Shown here: piece by piece, positions 53,548-62,600 of the stretch
How positions within the stretch are numbered: the stretch's first letter is position 1
Layout: each line of letters begins with the position of its first letter
Assembly (NCBI GenBank): GCA_049700035.1
Contig: JBNAWC010000002.1
Location: forward strand, 1 to 64,000
Origin: JAVZLQ01 sp049700035
Lineage (GTDB): Archaea > Thermoproteota > Bathyarchaeia > Bathyarchaeales > Bathycorpusculaceae
Direction: 5' to 3'
DNA length: 64,000 nucleotides
Notes under the pieces: model-generated
Databases searched by the model: none
Told to the model about the DNA's origin: nothing
Seen by the model: only the letters and a program-made list of their open reading frames with translations
Translations under genes and position numbers: made by a program

Positions 53548-53818
53548 GGGATTTCTCCAGTTCTTCTTTAAATTCTTCATTTATGTTTTGTGCCGTTTTT
53601 ATGGCTTTTAACAGAACTTCTTTTGGCTTTGTCTTTCCCTTTGTGCGAATGTATATTACGGGGTTTGATGCCAGCGGATGTGGTATATCGTAGCCCGCCA
53701 AATCAACATTCTCATCTTCTGATAGTATCTTTTGCAAAATGTTACATAATGTGTGTCCTATGCCTTCAACTTCTATTTTAAGCTCGTTTGAAGTTTCTTT
53801 CAAAATTTTTACCTTCAA
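53534..53818 (-). CDS. rpoL: DNA-directed RNA polymerase subunit L
   Basis: A 94-residue Rpb11 counterpart that pairs with RpoD in polymerase assembly. The family pattern ELKIEVEGIGHTLCNILQKILSED, then VDLAGYDIPHPLASNPVIYIRTKGKTKP is clear. Start is TTG at 53818, adjacent to the csl4 stop codon (TAATTG). It follows csl4 in the operon. Confidence 0.95.
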   Translation of the reverse strand: MKVKILKETSNELKIEVEGIGHTLCNILQKILSEDENVDLAGYDIPHPLASNPVIYIRTKGKTKPKEVLLKAIKTAQNINEEFKEELEKSLKKI

Positions 53819-54400
53819 TTAGACAACCCCTTTCCCATAATCTAAGGCTGTTTTACGCTTTTCAATTTTTCCACACTTAGGACAGCGCATTGCATGACGC
53901 CACAACTCAAGCATGAAACCGCATTGTGAACAGAAAGCGTATATGACGCCTAAATTTCTGTCCTTAATGGATAAGTGGTAAACTCTGTTTTTGTCGCTTA
54001 TAACTTTGGCTCTAATGATGTCGCCAGGCTTGCAAACGTCATACATCGATTCAACGTATCGCATCTGAACGTCGGACACGTGAAGAACGCCCGTGAAGAA
54101 TCCAGAAAGCATCTTGCCTCCAACTTTGAAAATCCGTATAGCTGCATTTTCGTTTTGGACGCTTGCCACTTGCCCTAAAACTATGCTTCCGATGTTTGGA
54201 ACTCTTGCTCCGTGTACTAGCGGGTAAACTGAAACGCGTTTATTGAGAAGGTCAAGTAATGCTCGCCCAACAACCTTGGAGTATATCACTCCATCTTTAA
54301 CGTATGTTCCAGCATCTGGAATAAACTCTTCAATAACACCCAACCGCTCTCCGGGCAACACAAATTTGCCGCTTTCGCGATTCTTATCATCAAAGCTCAT
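53819..54400 (-). CDS. csl4: Exosome RNA-binding subunit Csl4
   Basis: A 193-residue cap subunit of the archaeal RNA exosome. It has the N-terminal KFVLPGERLGVIEEFIPDAGTYVKDGVIYS segment, a central S1 domain (GQVASVQNENAAIRIF...CKPGDIIRAKVI) and a C-terminal zinc ribbon (CSQCGFML...CPKCGKIEKRK). It is followed directly by rpoL, a widespread archaeal order. A 112-bp leader upstream has no clear gene. Confidence 0.94.
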   Translation of the reverse strand: MSFDDKNRESGKFVLPGERLGVIEEFIPDAGTYVKDGVIYSKVVGRALLDLLNKRVSVYPLVHGARVPNIGSIVLGQVASVQNENAAIRIFKVGGKMLSGFFTGVLHVSDVQMRYVESMYDVCKPGDIIRAKVISDKNRVYHLSIKDRNLGVIYAFCSQCGFMLELWRHAMRCPKCGKIEKRKTALDYGKGVV

Positions 54401-54512
54401 TTAAATTCCCTTTTTCACCATTCTAAATTAGGGCTGTTCTGCAACATTAAGCAAACGTTAGACATGCGTTGCATCAAAGTAGTTTATCACGCAAGCAATA
54501 AACCTTTTGATT

Positions 54513-55199
54513 TCAGCATCTCTCTATGACGTATAAGTCTACTAGGAAAGCATGTCTCTTTTTGGTGTGAAATGGAAACATGTGCGGAATAGTCATCACC
54601 ATGGAATATGCGGCAATAATCCTTCCACCCATGTCTTCAACGAAGTTTTCAATGAATGAAGAAGGAGCAGCTGCGACAAAACCCGATGAAGATGTTTTCA
54701 CTTTTTTTACAAGGTTTTTGTCTTTGCAAAGACTCTTATGAAGCGAATATACTCTTTTGCCTATTTCTAGAGCTTTCTCCAGAAATTTTGCGTCAGCCTT
54801 GCGCTTCTGCACGCCAAATGGTGGATTTTGCAGCACTGTATTAAAGTTTCCACGAATAGCGTTTATGTCAGCGTTAATCCACTGCACCCTACTCCTTAAC
54901 TTTAACTTAACAGAGTTCTCGAAAGCTAACTTTACGGCATTCTTATCGACGTCTATGCCCACCACACACTTTGCTCCTAAAAAAGCTGCACCAAGAGCTA
55001 ACCGCCCAGTACCACAACCCATATCCACAACAGTTTTGCCGACAATATCGCCGTAAGTGTAGGCTGCCATGTACAGCATTGTTGCTGCGACATCTACGGA
55101 AATTGTGTATTGTTCAAGGCTTGCCGTTGGGGATGGATGTGGTGGGATTTGGGACAGCAGTAGTTCTAGGTCTAGTTTTCGAACCAGCCTTTTTTGCAT
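54513..55199 (-). CDS. METTL5-like N6-adenine RNA methyltransferase
   Basis: A 228-residue class I SAM methyltransferase. SAM motif I reads VVDMGCGTGRLALGAAFLGA, motif II VVGIDVDKNAV and the catalytic amino-methylation motif is NPPFG (VLQNPPFGVQKRKADAKFLEKA). The NPPFGxxxxxxDxxFL string is characteristic of archaeal homologues of METTL5, which methylates small-subunit rRNA adenine. Start ATG 55199 overlaps the end of dph2 by 28 bases. Confidence 0.88.
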   Translation of the reverse strand: MQKRLVRKLDLELLLSQIPPHPSPTASLEQYTISVDVAATMLYMAAYTYGDIVGKTVVDMGCGTGRLALGAAFLGAKCVVGIDVDKNAVKLAFENSVKLKLRSRVQWINADINAIRGNFNTVLQNPPFGVQKRKADAKFLEKALEIGKRVYSLHKSLCKDKNLVKKVKTSSSGFVAAAPSSFIENFVEDMGGRIIAAYSMVMTIPHMFPFHTKKRHAFLVDLYVIERC

Positions 55200-56176
55200 A
55201 ATTTTTCCCAAGATAATTCGCCGATGACTACTAGGGCTTCGTTCACTGTTAAGATTGGTTTTCTGAATCTAGAAGCGTCGTCAAGCGATATTCTTGGACA
55301 TGCGGTGTTGACGTAAGCGTCTATCGCTGGAAACTCCATCATCATTTCCGGAGTCACTTCTCTGATAGCAAAAAGATATACGTTTTTGCTTTGTTCTTCA
55401 AGTTTCTGCTTCAAATCCACAGCCTTTTCAAGCTGTTTCTGTCCAGGCTTCAATCCTACCAAAACAGCCATAGTTCTCGCTTGTTTAGCCTCTTCTATAC
55501 TAGCCCATCGCTGTTTAACTATTTTCTCTACGTCCTTTTCGATGGAAGATGCTGTTTTTTCGTATGGGTCGACGGCTATTGTTGGTTTAGATGTTGAAAG
55601 TGCAACACCTAATGCGTGAAAGCGTCCACCACCTATAAAAAGGAACGCCTCAACGTCTTTTGCTATTGATGTTGCGTTGCTATAGTTGCAACCTATCACT
55701 TGTCCAGGATAGTTCAGTTGTCCAGCATCACCTACGATAACGGCTTTCCCAGCGCGTAACAGCACATCCTTAATGTGATCTATTGTTTGCACATGCTGTA
55801 CCGTCGTTGTTAATCCTATTTTGCGCCAACCTTCAAGTAAGGGCAAAGCCTTTTCAACGGTTTCTTCAACGCTTACTGTTGCTCTAGCCTCGACGTAAAT
55901 CGTTGGAACCCGTTCATGCCTTAACATTTTAGAATGCCCATAATGGATTAGGAGGTCAACGCCTAGGCTTTCCGCGTCAGATGTTGCCAAGTCACATGCG
56001 CCATAACATGGGTCTGCAGAAATTATTGGCAATGCCCCAGCCTTTTCGATTATCTTTGCCAGTCGTGTTGCTTCGGGTTTTAAGCCTTCTGGAAGCTGAA
56101 CCAAAACGCGTTTTGCCCCAAGCCTTTGCACTTCTCTCTTTACCCTTTCTTCTTCAAGGTCGAAAAATCTCATCAA
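55172..56176 (-). CDS. dph2: Diphthamide biosynthesis enzyme Dph2
   Basis: A non-canonical radical SAM enzyme that transfers the 3-amino-3-carboxypropyl group to a histidine of elongation factor 2. The 334-residue protein has the three cluster cysteines: in SADPCYGACDLA, IGCNYS and NTACPRISLDD. The latter also ends in the family PILTVNEAL segment. Archaeal Dph2 is a homodimer. It precedes the METTL5-like gene. Confidence 0.94.
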   Translation of the reverse strand: MMRFFDLEEERVKREVQRLGAKRVLVQLPEGLKPEATRLAKIIEKAGALPIISADPCYGACDLATSDAESLGVDLLIHYGHSKMLRHERVPTIYVEARATVSVEETVEKALPLLEGWRKIGLTTTVQHVQTIDHIKDVLLRAGKAVIVGDAGQLNYPGQVIGCNYSNATSIAKDVEAFLFIGGGRFHALGVALSTSKPTIAVDPYEKTASSIEKDVEKIVKQRWASIEEAKQARTMAVLVGLKPGQKQLEKAVDLKQKLEEQSKNVYLFAIREVTPEMMMEFPAIDAYVNTACPRISLDDASRFRKPILTVNEALVVIGELSWEKLCKKGWFEN

Positions 56177-56232
56177 ACAAGCCCCAGCTTAAAATCGAGA
56201 AATTGAGGGATTAGGAAACGCGTTATTCTTCT

Positions 56233-58701
56233 TTATTCTGATTCGTCCCACTGAGGCGCCCACTCCCATTCGCGTTTTGGTTTTCGTTGTGGGCGCCCAA
56301 GGCTTCGCTCTTTTTGTTCTGCAAGTTGTTCAAGAATTATCTTTTGTTCTATGCTTGCAACAAGCTTCTTGGTTGCAACAACGGCATCCGCGTTAACTGA
56401 TATGCTGTCAATCCCAGCCCTTACAAGGAACTCCGTGAAGTCTGGCAGGTTTGATGGTCCTTCTCCGCATATTGATACAGTACAGCCGTTAGCGTGTGCA
56501 ACTTTGATTAGGTGAGCGATTATCCTTTTTACCGCTGGGTCTCTTTCGTCGAAGTATCCCATCTGCCCTAGACGCTCAGAGTCCCTGTCAATCATCAGTA
56601 TTCCTTGCGTCATATCGTTTGAGCCTATTGAGAAGCCGTCGCAAAGCTTTGAAAACTCATCTGCAAGTATCGCAATTGAAGGCGTTTCAGCCATGAACCA
56701 GACTTGGAAGTCTCTTGACCTTTCCAAGCCTTCCTCACGCATAATTTCGAGGCATTTTTTGGCTTCCCATAATGTGCGGACTACTGGAAGCATGACCCAG
56801 ACGTTTTTAAGTCCCCATTCTTTTCTGCATTTGCTTATTGCTTGGCATTCAAGCCTGAAGGCTTTTTCATACCATGGACTTATGTAGCGGCTGCAACCTC
56901 TCCACCCAAGCATTGGGTTTGCCTCGACAATCTCGTATTTTTCGCCGCCCTTCAATTCTCTATACTCGTTGGTTTTGAAGTCGCTGAAGCGAACGACGAC
57001 TGGGCGTGGTTGTATAGCTCTTGCAACGGTTGCTATTCCCTCTGCAAGCTTATCAACAAACTTTTGAGACTGCCCAGTTTCAACGAGGTATAGTGGATGT
57101 TCGCCTATGTAGCTGGCTAGGATGAACTCTATGCGCATCAGCCCTATGCCTTCAAATGGCAAGTCCTTGTAATCCTCAATTTTTTCTGGAACGCCCAAGT
57201 TCATGTATATTTTTGTCGCAGTCACTGGTACTGAGTAGACTATTCCTCCGCTGGCTGGAGTTGTCGGTGAAGCAGTCGCGGTGGAAGATGAAAGTTGCTC
57301 AGTTAATGTTGGTAAAACACCTTCGTAAACGACGCCGCTTCTCGCGTCCACAGTATACTCTTTACCTGTAACCATAAGTTTCGTGGCGTTTTCTGTTCCA
57401 ACAACACATGGTATGCCAAGTTCTCGGCTGACAATTGCTGCGTGACATGTTACGCCGCCTTTGTCAGTTACTATTGCGCCTGCAAGCTTCATGAACGGCA
57501 CATAGTCAGGATTCGTCATATCCGTTACCAAAATGTCTCCTTTTTGCATAACTTTGGCGGCTTCTTGCGGATTCAAAACCACTTTTGCCACACCTACACC
57601 GAAGCCTCTCTTGCCTGCGGCTATGCCTTTGACGACCACCTTAAGCATCTCAGTAGACTTTTCCGCAACCTCTTTTTCTGGAGGCTGTAATGCCTTTGCG
57701 CTCCAAACCGTTTCAGGTCTTGATTGTACAATGAAGACATTGTTCGGAAATGGTAGGTCGCTGTCAATTGCCCATTCGATGTCTTGGGCTTTCCCGTAAT
57801 GCTGTTCTATGCGTTTCGCTAGCTCTGCCAGTTTGAGTATTTCAGCGTCGTTTAAGCATGGCTGCTCCTGTTTTTCTAGCGGCACTTCAACGTGAACTGT
57901 TTTGCCAGTTGTCGGATCACGAATGTATTGCACGGTTTTCTTTGCTATGCGCTTCTCAATAACTTTTAATGTTTTCTTGTCGACGATGAAGTCGTCTGGA
58001 GTCACAGCGCCAGAAACAACAGCTTCACCTAATCCATAGTTGCCCTCAATTACTATCTGATCTGGGTCGCCAGTGACGGGGTTTATTGTGAACATGACGC
58101 CAGCTGCTTTAGAGTTAACCATTTTTTGGATGCCTACGCTTATGAAGACTTTTTCATGTGCAAAGCCTTTCTCTGAGCGGTAAAAGATGGCACGTGGCGT
58201 AAAGAGACTTGACCAGCATTTTAAGGTTTTTTCAACAACTTCGTCAGAGCCTCTAACATTAAGGTATGTTTCTTGCTGCCCAGCAAAGGATGCATCAGGC
58301 AGATCTTCGGCTGTGGCGCTTGACCTGACAGCAACAAAAACGTCTTTTATGTTTAGCCTTTTGCACAATTCTTCGTAGGCTTGCCTAATGGCGTTTTCAA
58401 TTTCTTTTGGTATGGGCGTTGCCTCTATTAGTTCGCGAATCTTTTTTGAGGCTATCTCATACTGTTTCGGGTCGTTTGGGTTTGTGACTGTTTCCTGTAT
58501 TATCTCGTATATTTTTGTGGCTATTCCAGTTTCTTCAATGAACCGTTTGTAGGCATAGGCGGTAACAGCAAAGCCTGGTGGAACTGGTATTCCAGCACTG
58601 GTCATTTCGCCTAGGTTGGCGTTTTTACCTCCGACTGATGGTATGTCCGTTTTTCTGAGGTTTTCGAACCATATCACTAAATCTTTTTTCATTTCAGCCA
58701 A
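56233..58701 (-). CDS. ppsA: Phosphoenolpyruvate synthase
   Basis: Makes PEP from pyruvate and ATP, a gluconeogenic step. The 822-residue protein is full length: N-terminal ATP-grasp domain (SVGGKNANLGEM, VAVRSSATAEDLP), phosphohistidine domain with GGVTCHAAIVSRELG, a Ser/Thr/Pro-rich linker (SSSTATASPTTPAS) and a PEP-binding barrel with SIGSNDMTQG and SICGEGPSNLP (catalytic Cys). Start is TTG 58701, seven bases from GAGGTG and overlapping the end of rpl10e by eight bases, so translation may be coupled. Confidence 0.96.
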   Translation of the reverse strand: MAEMKKDLVIWFENLRKTDIPSVGGKNANLGEMTSAGIPVPPGFAVTAYAYKRFIEETGIATKIYEIIQETVTNPNDPKQYEIASKKIRELIEATPIPKEIENAIRQAYEELCKRLNIKDVFVAVRSSATAEDLPDASFAGQQETYLNVRGSDEVVEKTLKCWSSLFTPRAIFYRSEKGFAHEKVFISVGIQKMVNSKAAGVMFTINPVTGDPDQIVIEGNYGLGEAVVSGAVTPDDFIVDKKTLKVIEKRIAKKTVQYIRDPTTGKTVHVEVPLEKQEQPCLNDAEILKLAELAKRIEQHYGKAQDIEWAIDSDLPFPNNVFIVQSRPETVWSAKALQPPEKEVAEKSTEMLKVVVKGIAAGKRGFGVGVAKVVLNPQEAAKVMQKGDILVTDMTNPDYVPFMKLAGAIVTDKGGVTCHAAIVSRELGIPCVVGTENATKLMVTGKEYTVDARSGVVYEGVLPTLTEQLSSSTATASPTTPASGGIVYSVPVTATKIYMNLGVPEKIEDYKDLPFEGIGLMRIEFILASYIGEHPLYLVETGQSQKFVDKLAEGIATVARAIQPRPVVVRFSDFKTNEYRELKGGEKYEIVEANPMLGWRGCSRYISPWYEKAFRLECQAISKCRKEWGLKNVWVMLPVVRTLWEAKKCLEIMREEGLERSRDFQVWFMAETPSIAILADEFSKLCDGFSIGSNDMTQGILMIDRDSERLGQMGYFDERDPAVKRIIAHLIKVAHANGCTVSICGEGPSNLPDFTEFLVRAGIDSISVNADAVVATKKLVASIEQKIILEQLAEQKERSLGRPQRKPKREWEWAPQWDESE

Positions 58702-59215
58702 CGTTTTTCACCTCTTCCTCCTTTTGTGCTTTTTCAATTACTATTCTACATGGTATTGGAAGCTTTGCGCTTCCCCGCCTTAAGGCTTCTTTTGCAACTT
58801 CAAGTCCATCAGCGTTAACGCAAACAGTAATAATTGTTTGTTTGGGTTCAACCCGCGCCGCAGTTCCTATGGGTTTTCCAAAAGCTCTACGCATACCATC
58901 CTGTAGACGGTCTGCATGTGCACCAAAAATCATTTTATTTTCTCTGAGGATTACGTGTGGGTATGGATGGATTTGTAAGCGATAATTATCTGAAAGTTTC
59001 TCCATGAGAAGACGGTTTGTAGCCACACGTGCCGCCTCAAGGGCGTTGTGGCGAATTTGGGCTTTTTCAAGCGCTATAAGTTTTGCTTCATATTCAAATT
59101 GTGCCTTTGTGTTTCCCATAGTGAATTTTGTTATTTTTGGTTGAGGGAAACCTTTTACAAACTCTCTTCTAGTGTAGGGCTGTCCTTTCACTTCCCTGTA
59201 GTTTTTTGCGCGCAT
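58694..59215 (-). CDS. rpl10e: 50S ribosomal protein L10e (uL16)
   Basis: A 173-residue ribosomal protein. It begins MRAKNYREVKGQPYTRREFVKGFPQPKI and contains HPYPHVILRENKM and RLQDGMRRAFGKPIGTAARV, the L10e signature. I used the internal ATG at 59215, preceded by AAGGGG. Downstream of it is ppsA. Confidence 0.96.
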   Translation of the reverse strand: MRAKNYREVKGQPYTRREFVKGFPQPKITKFTMGNTKAQFEYEAKLIALEKAQIRHNALEAARVATNRLLMEKLSDNYRLQIHPYPHVILRENKMIFGAHADRLQDGMRRAFGKPIGTAARVEPKQTIITVCVNADGLEVAKEALRRGSAKLPIPCRIVIEKAQKEEEVKNVG

Positions 59216-59318
59216 ACTGTTCCCCTTCAGCATACCAGAATCGTTATATTTAAACGATTTGTTGAAGAAACGTTTTGATTAAGGTTATGAATCTGGAATA
59301 TTGTTTTTAGATTAATGA

Positions 59319-59834
59319 CTACAATTTCCTACCTTTCAACCAGATTTTTGCAAGTTCATCATAGTTTGGAAACAATTTCCTCATAATTGGAATATACATG
59401 CGTATCTCATCATCCGTCAAGTACTGGAACTGGTACTCTCCAACATATGGCGCTGGTTCCCCCTCCCTCGTTTCAAATTCTATGTGCATGAATGGATCTC
59501 CACGCTTAATAGTGATTGGACAGCGGTCATTACTCAGGTTTACAAGTTCCAAAGCAAGTCTTCCAACGAAGCCGCTGTGAACCTTTGCTGCGTTGAGGAA
59601 GGATAAGCCCATTCTTCCATACCTGCTTTTTGCCGTCAAGTGTGCAACATAGTTTGGTGGGGTAAAGACTATTTCGTATGATATTAGGTTTTTATGTTCT
59701 AGATAGTGAAGCGTCGTCTCCTCTTTCACCGTTAATATGTAGCTGTCGCCGTCCAACAAATTGTAATCGTAGGGGTAGATGCACTTGTAGTTCTCAATAA
59801 GTTCTTTTAGCTTGTCCTTGCCAAGTATGCACAT
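59319..59834 (-). CDS. dCTP deaminase/dUTPase-family protein
   Basis: The 171-residue protein fits the trimeric dCTP deaminase/dUTPase fold: N-terminal YNLLDGDSYILTV, AKSRYGRMGL, a SGFVGRLALELVNLS strand and the GEYQFQ segment. The catalytic glutamate of LEL is present. Two usual features are changed: the RSS of the nucleotide site reads KSR, and the Asp-x-Gly-Phe motif reads HSGF. It may be an active deaminase with a modified pocket or a different nucleotide-binding enzyme. Confidence 0.8.
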   Translation of the reverse strand: MCILGKDKLKELIENYKCIYPYDYNLLDGDSYILTVKEETTLHYLEHKNLISYEIVFTPPNYVAHLTAKSRYGRMGLSFLNAAKVHSGFVGRLALELVNLSNDRCPITIKRGDPFMHIEFETREGEPAPYVGEYQFQYLTDDEIRMYIPIMRKLFPNYDELAKIWLKGRKL

Positions 59835-59887
59835 TTTGAGACCTCAAATTTTCTAGCAATAGTAAAGTTTACACGTTATAAGTTTTT

Positions 59888-60508
59888 TCATACAGATAGT
59901 GTCGCCTCAAAAAGCACAATCTTTTCAAAGAATGATAAATCACGCTCCGCAATGACCACCGCCTTCATCCCAGCACTCTCAAACTTCCGCATAGTCTCGT
60001 CGATTCCAGAAAGGTTTGACTGCATCAAAAGCACACGACCAGAAGCTTTCAAGTATTTTGGCGCTTCGCAAATAAAACGGTCAATTACTTGCCTTCCATC
60101 AAGTCCACCAGACCATGCATATTCAATCCACGAGAGCCTTTCACTATTCTCTGTTGGTAAGTAAGGCGCGTTAAAAAGGATTAAATCGAAAACCCTCTTC
60201 ATCCTAAGCGGTGCGAATAGGTTTCCTTGAATAAAAAATATTTTATCCGCAACTTTGCTTTGCTTTGCATTTTCCTTTGCGCATCGAATAGCGTGAGGGT
60301 TTATGTCAACAGCGATTACTTTGGAAGATTTTTCCGCGGCGACTATTCCCAAAATGCCGCATCCCGTGCCCATATCAAGAACGACATCGCCACTTTTGAC
60401 ATTTAGGTTTTCTGCAAATAGAAATGAATCCTCTGCGGGTTCGTAAACATTTTCGTAAACATGAAAGCGCTTACCCGCAAAAAACACAGTTTTACACTGC
60501 GAAAGCAT
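59888..60508 (-). CDS. Mtq2/HemK2-like protein N5-glutamine methyltransferase
   Basis: A 206-residue class I SAM methyltransferase: VYEPAEDSFLFAENL, VVLDMGTGCGILGIVAA, VIAVDINPHAI and the catalytic NPPY-type motif as NAPYLPTE. Archaeal Mtq2 modifies the GGQ glutamine of release factor aRF1 and is stabilised by Trm112, which is encoded at 9.5 kb. The first Pro of NPPY is replaced by Ala. The start overlaps ksgA by 17 bases. Confidence 0.85.
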   Translation of the reverse strand: MLSQCKTVFFAGKRFHVYENVYEPAEDSFLFAENLNVKSGDVVLDMGTGCGILGIVAAEKSSKVIAVDINPHAIRCAKENAKQSKVADKIFFIQGNLFAPLRMKRVFDLILFNAPYLPTENSERLSWIEYAWSGGLDGRQVIDRFICEAPKYLKASGRVLLMQSNLSGIDETMRKFESAGMKAVVIAERDLSFFEKIVLFEATLSV

Positions 60509-61322
60509 TGGCTAGCTCTCCGAAATCTTCTGGCGCGAGTTCCCTAACTCGCTTATCAATAAATGAAAAAGATTCCAAGATATTTTTGGCTTTGTCGGTT
60601 GTTAAAAAGCCCGCACTTTTAATAAACGATGATATTACGTTTCTAACTTTTCTATTACGGCGATTGAAAAGAAACTTCACAATTTTTTGGAAAAGCTTTT
60701 CATCCTTTACCATAAAAGGATGCGGTTTTTTAGGTTTAAGCCGAACAATGATGGAATCCACTTCTGGTTGTGGATAAAACATCCAGTTGGAAACTTCATC
60801 TAAAAGCTCTACTTCCGCGTTGTAATATGTTATGACCGCCAACCAGCCATATTCTTCGCTTCCGATTGGGGCAAAGAGGCGGCTGGCAAATTCCTTCTGC
60901 AAAATCAGTACTGCACATTCAAATTTTTTGTTGAAAAGCCAAAGAAGCAAATGCGAAGAAATATTGTAGGGTGGAATAGAAACAACCTTGTTGAATTGAG
61001 GAATTGGAACTTTAAGAACATCGCCTTCAATTATCTCCACATTTTGATGCGTCTTAAGTTGTTCACGGAGCATCTTGACAAGTTTTGCGTCAAATTCTAC
61101 AGCTAACACTTTTTTGCACTCTTTAGCCAAAAATTTTGTGAGAAATCCCATGCCAGCGCCAATGTCTAGCACCGTATCGTTTTCCGTTACACAAGCGTAG
61201 TCTGCCATCAACCGAAAAATTGGCGGGTTAACCATGAAGTTTTGTCCAAAACGCTTTTTCGGAGTTATTCGATACCTTCGAAGCAGAAACTTCGTTTCTT
61301 CTAAAAGGCTCATTTCAACCAT
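60492..61322 (-). CDS. rsmA: 16S rRNA dimethyladenosine transferase (KsgA/Dim1)
   Basis: Dimethylates two adjacent adenines at the 3' end of 16S rRNA. The 276-residue protein has PKKRFGQNFMVNPPI, VLDIGAGMGFLTKFLA, VLAVEFDAKLV and EGDVLKVP. Motif IV reads SIPPYNISS in place of the usual N(L/I)PY, with the catalytic-position Asn replaced by Ser. The C-terminal domain (FNRRNRKVRNVI, RVRELAPEDFGELA) is normal. Confidence 0.92.
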   Translation of the reverse strand: MVEMSLLEETKFLLRRYRITPKKRFGQNFMVNPPIFRLMADYACVTENDTVLDIGAGMGFLTKFLAKECKKVLAVEFDAKLVKMLREQLKTHQNVEIIEGDVLKVPIPQFNKVVSIPPYNISSHLLLWLFNKKFECAVLILQKEFASRLFAPIGSEEYGWLAVITYYNAEVELLDEVSNWMFYPQPEVDSIIVRLKPKKPHPFMVKDEKLFQKIVKFLFNRRNRKVRNVISSFIKSAGFLTTDKAKNILESFSFIDKRVRELAPEDFGELANAFAV

Positions 61323-61333
61323 TAACCACTATT

Positions 61334-61903
61334 TTACTGTGTCCGCGTGAACAATTGATACTTAGTCTCGCCAGTAAGCTCCTCCAAAATCCTCTTCGTA
61401 ATAAGCTTCACAGGATTAGGCAGCTCTGTGCGCTTTTGCAAATCCTCAAAGCTTTCAAAGGGCTTCTTTTCACGCTCATTTATCACTTGCCACATATACT
61501 TCTTGCCTATACCGGGAATTAGCTCTAAAGCGTGCATCCGCGGCGTAATAGCCCGTGCTGTGTTAAAAAAGTTGACAAACCACTTTTCCCTATTCAAAAC
61601 TATTCTGCTTACCACCGACGGAAGCTCCATTTTTGCCGCCGCAGTTAACTCCTCATAGCGCACCCGTCCAATAATGTAGGTTATTTCTTCTCTGGATTCT
61701 TTTCCAACGTAAACGCGGTCATGCGCCTTTAAAACAACTCCCTCTTTAACAAGCGCCTCTAAAAGAGTAAAGAATTCTTCGCCAATCAACTGCACCAGAG
61801 CCCCCGCTCTGTAACCAGCCCGTCCGGTTACTCGCACTCCGGGTCTACCATGCGGAAGGAAGTCTAGCACGTAGGCATATTCCTCGTATCTTTTCTCCAT
61901 CAT
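61334..61903 (-). CDS. DUF655-family protein with helix-hairpin-helix motif
   Basis: A 189-residue conserved archaeal protein. It begins YAYVLDFLPHGRPG, has an OB-like beta domain (VVLKAHDRVYVGKE...ITYIIGRVRYEELT) and a helix-hairpin-helix ALELIPGIGKKYMWQVINERE that probably binds nucleic acid. It sits between ksgA and rpoF, its common place in archaeal genomes. Function is not established. Confidence 0.9.
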   Translation of the reverse strand: MMEKRYEEYAYVLDFLPHGRPGVRVTGRAGYRAGALVQLIGEEFFTLLEALVKEGVVLKAHDRVYVGKESREEITYIIGRVRYEELTAAAKMELPSVVSRIVLNREKWFVNFFNTARAITPRMHALELIPGIGKKYMWQVINEREKKPFESFEDLQKRTELPNPVKLITKRILEELTGETKYQLFTRTQ

Positions 61904-61955
61904 AGCTGCCTTTACCTTGTCTTAACTCTTTAAAATTATGGTATAATCGCCTATT

Positions 61956-62288
61956 TTATTTTCGATACTCGTTTAAAAGACCAATTATGGCTTCTAATTT
62001 TGATGTTTCAATAATTTTGCGGCCTCCAGCAAGGAAGACTCTAAGTTCTTCTACGCTTTTCGGAGCGCAGTTAATCACTTGAACAGCTTCATCTTCGTCG
62101 AGACCAAACTCGCTAACAAGTTTTTCCACAAGTTTCTCGGCTGCTTCAGCATCAATCTTCGAGAATTTGGAAACATAATCGTATGTGCGGCGCTGAAATT
62201 GGTCAAGGTTTTCTTCGCCCATAGACTCCAATATTTTTTTAACTTGTGGAATTGTAAGCTTTTTCTCGATTACTGCACGCTTTGACAA
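61956..62288 (-). CDS. rpoF: DNA-directed RNA polymerase subunit F
   Basis: A 110-residue Rpb4 counterpart that forms the polymerase stalk with RpoE. The core pattern LTIPQVKKILESMG, RRTYDYVSKFSKIDAEAAEKLVEKLVSEFGLDEDEAVQVINCAPKSVEELRVFL is typical. It starts two bases after the L21e stop. Confidence 0.94.
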   Translation of the reverse strand: MSKRAVIEKKLTIPQVKKILESMGEENLDQFQRRTYDYVSKFSKIDAEAAEKLVEKLVSEFGLDEDEAVQVINCAPKSVEELRVFLAGGRKIIETSKLEAIIGLLNEYRK

Positions 62289-62290
62289 AG

Positions 62291-62587
62291 CTAATCACCT
62301 TTGTATGGCTCTAGATGTTCTGGTCTAGCAATAATTTCCTTAACGGTGTCGCCTTGTGTAACATTTACAACATAGCTTCGTCCGCGTTTTTCAACAACAG
62401 TGCCGACCTTGCCATGATAACGCCTATGAGGCATTCCCTTTTGAACGCTTGGGTCAAGTTTGATTACTACGCGGGTGCCAGGCTGATATTCATGCAGCAA
62501 TTTGCTGATTCGCATTTTCCCTCTTTCTCTAGGGTCCTTTCTGAGAAGCCTGCGTGTTCCTGCGCGGTAGCCTTTTGATTTTCTCAT
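62291..62587 (-). CDS. rpl21e: 50S ribosomal protein L21e
   Basis: A 98-residue basic protein with GYRAGTRRLLRKDPRERG, the SH3-like VVIKLDPSVQKGMPHRRYHGKVGTVVEKRGRSYVV and the PEHL ending typical of L21e. It lies between pus10 and rpoF. Confidence 0.96.
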   Translation of the reverse strand: MRKSKGYRAGTRRLLRKDPRERGKMRISKLLHEYQPGTRVVIKLDPSVQKGMPHRRYHGKVGTVVEKRGRSYVVNVTQGDTVKEIIARPEHLEPYKGD

Positions 62588-62600
62588 TTTTCCACCACTA

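Noticed and set aside
54401..54512. A 112-bp gap upstream of csl4, considered as a possible small RNA gene.
   Set aside because: No box C/D or H/ACA elements or stable structure could be recognised by eye.
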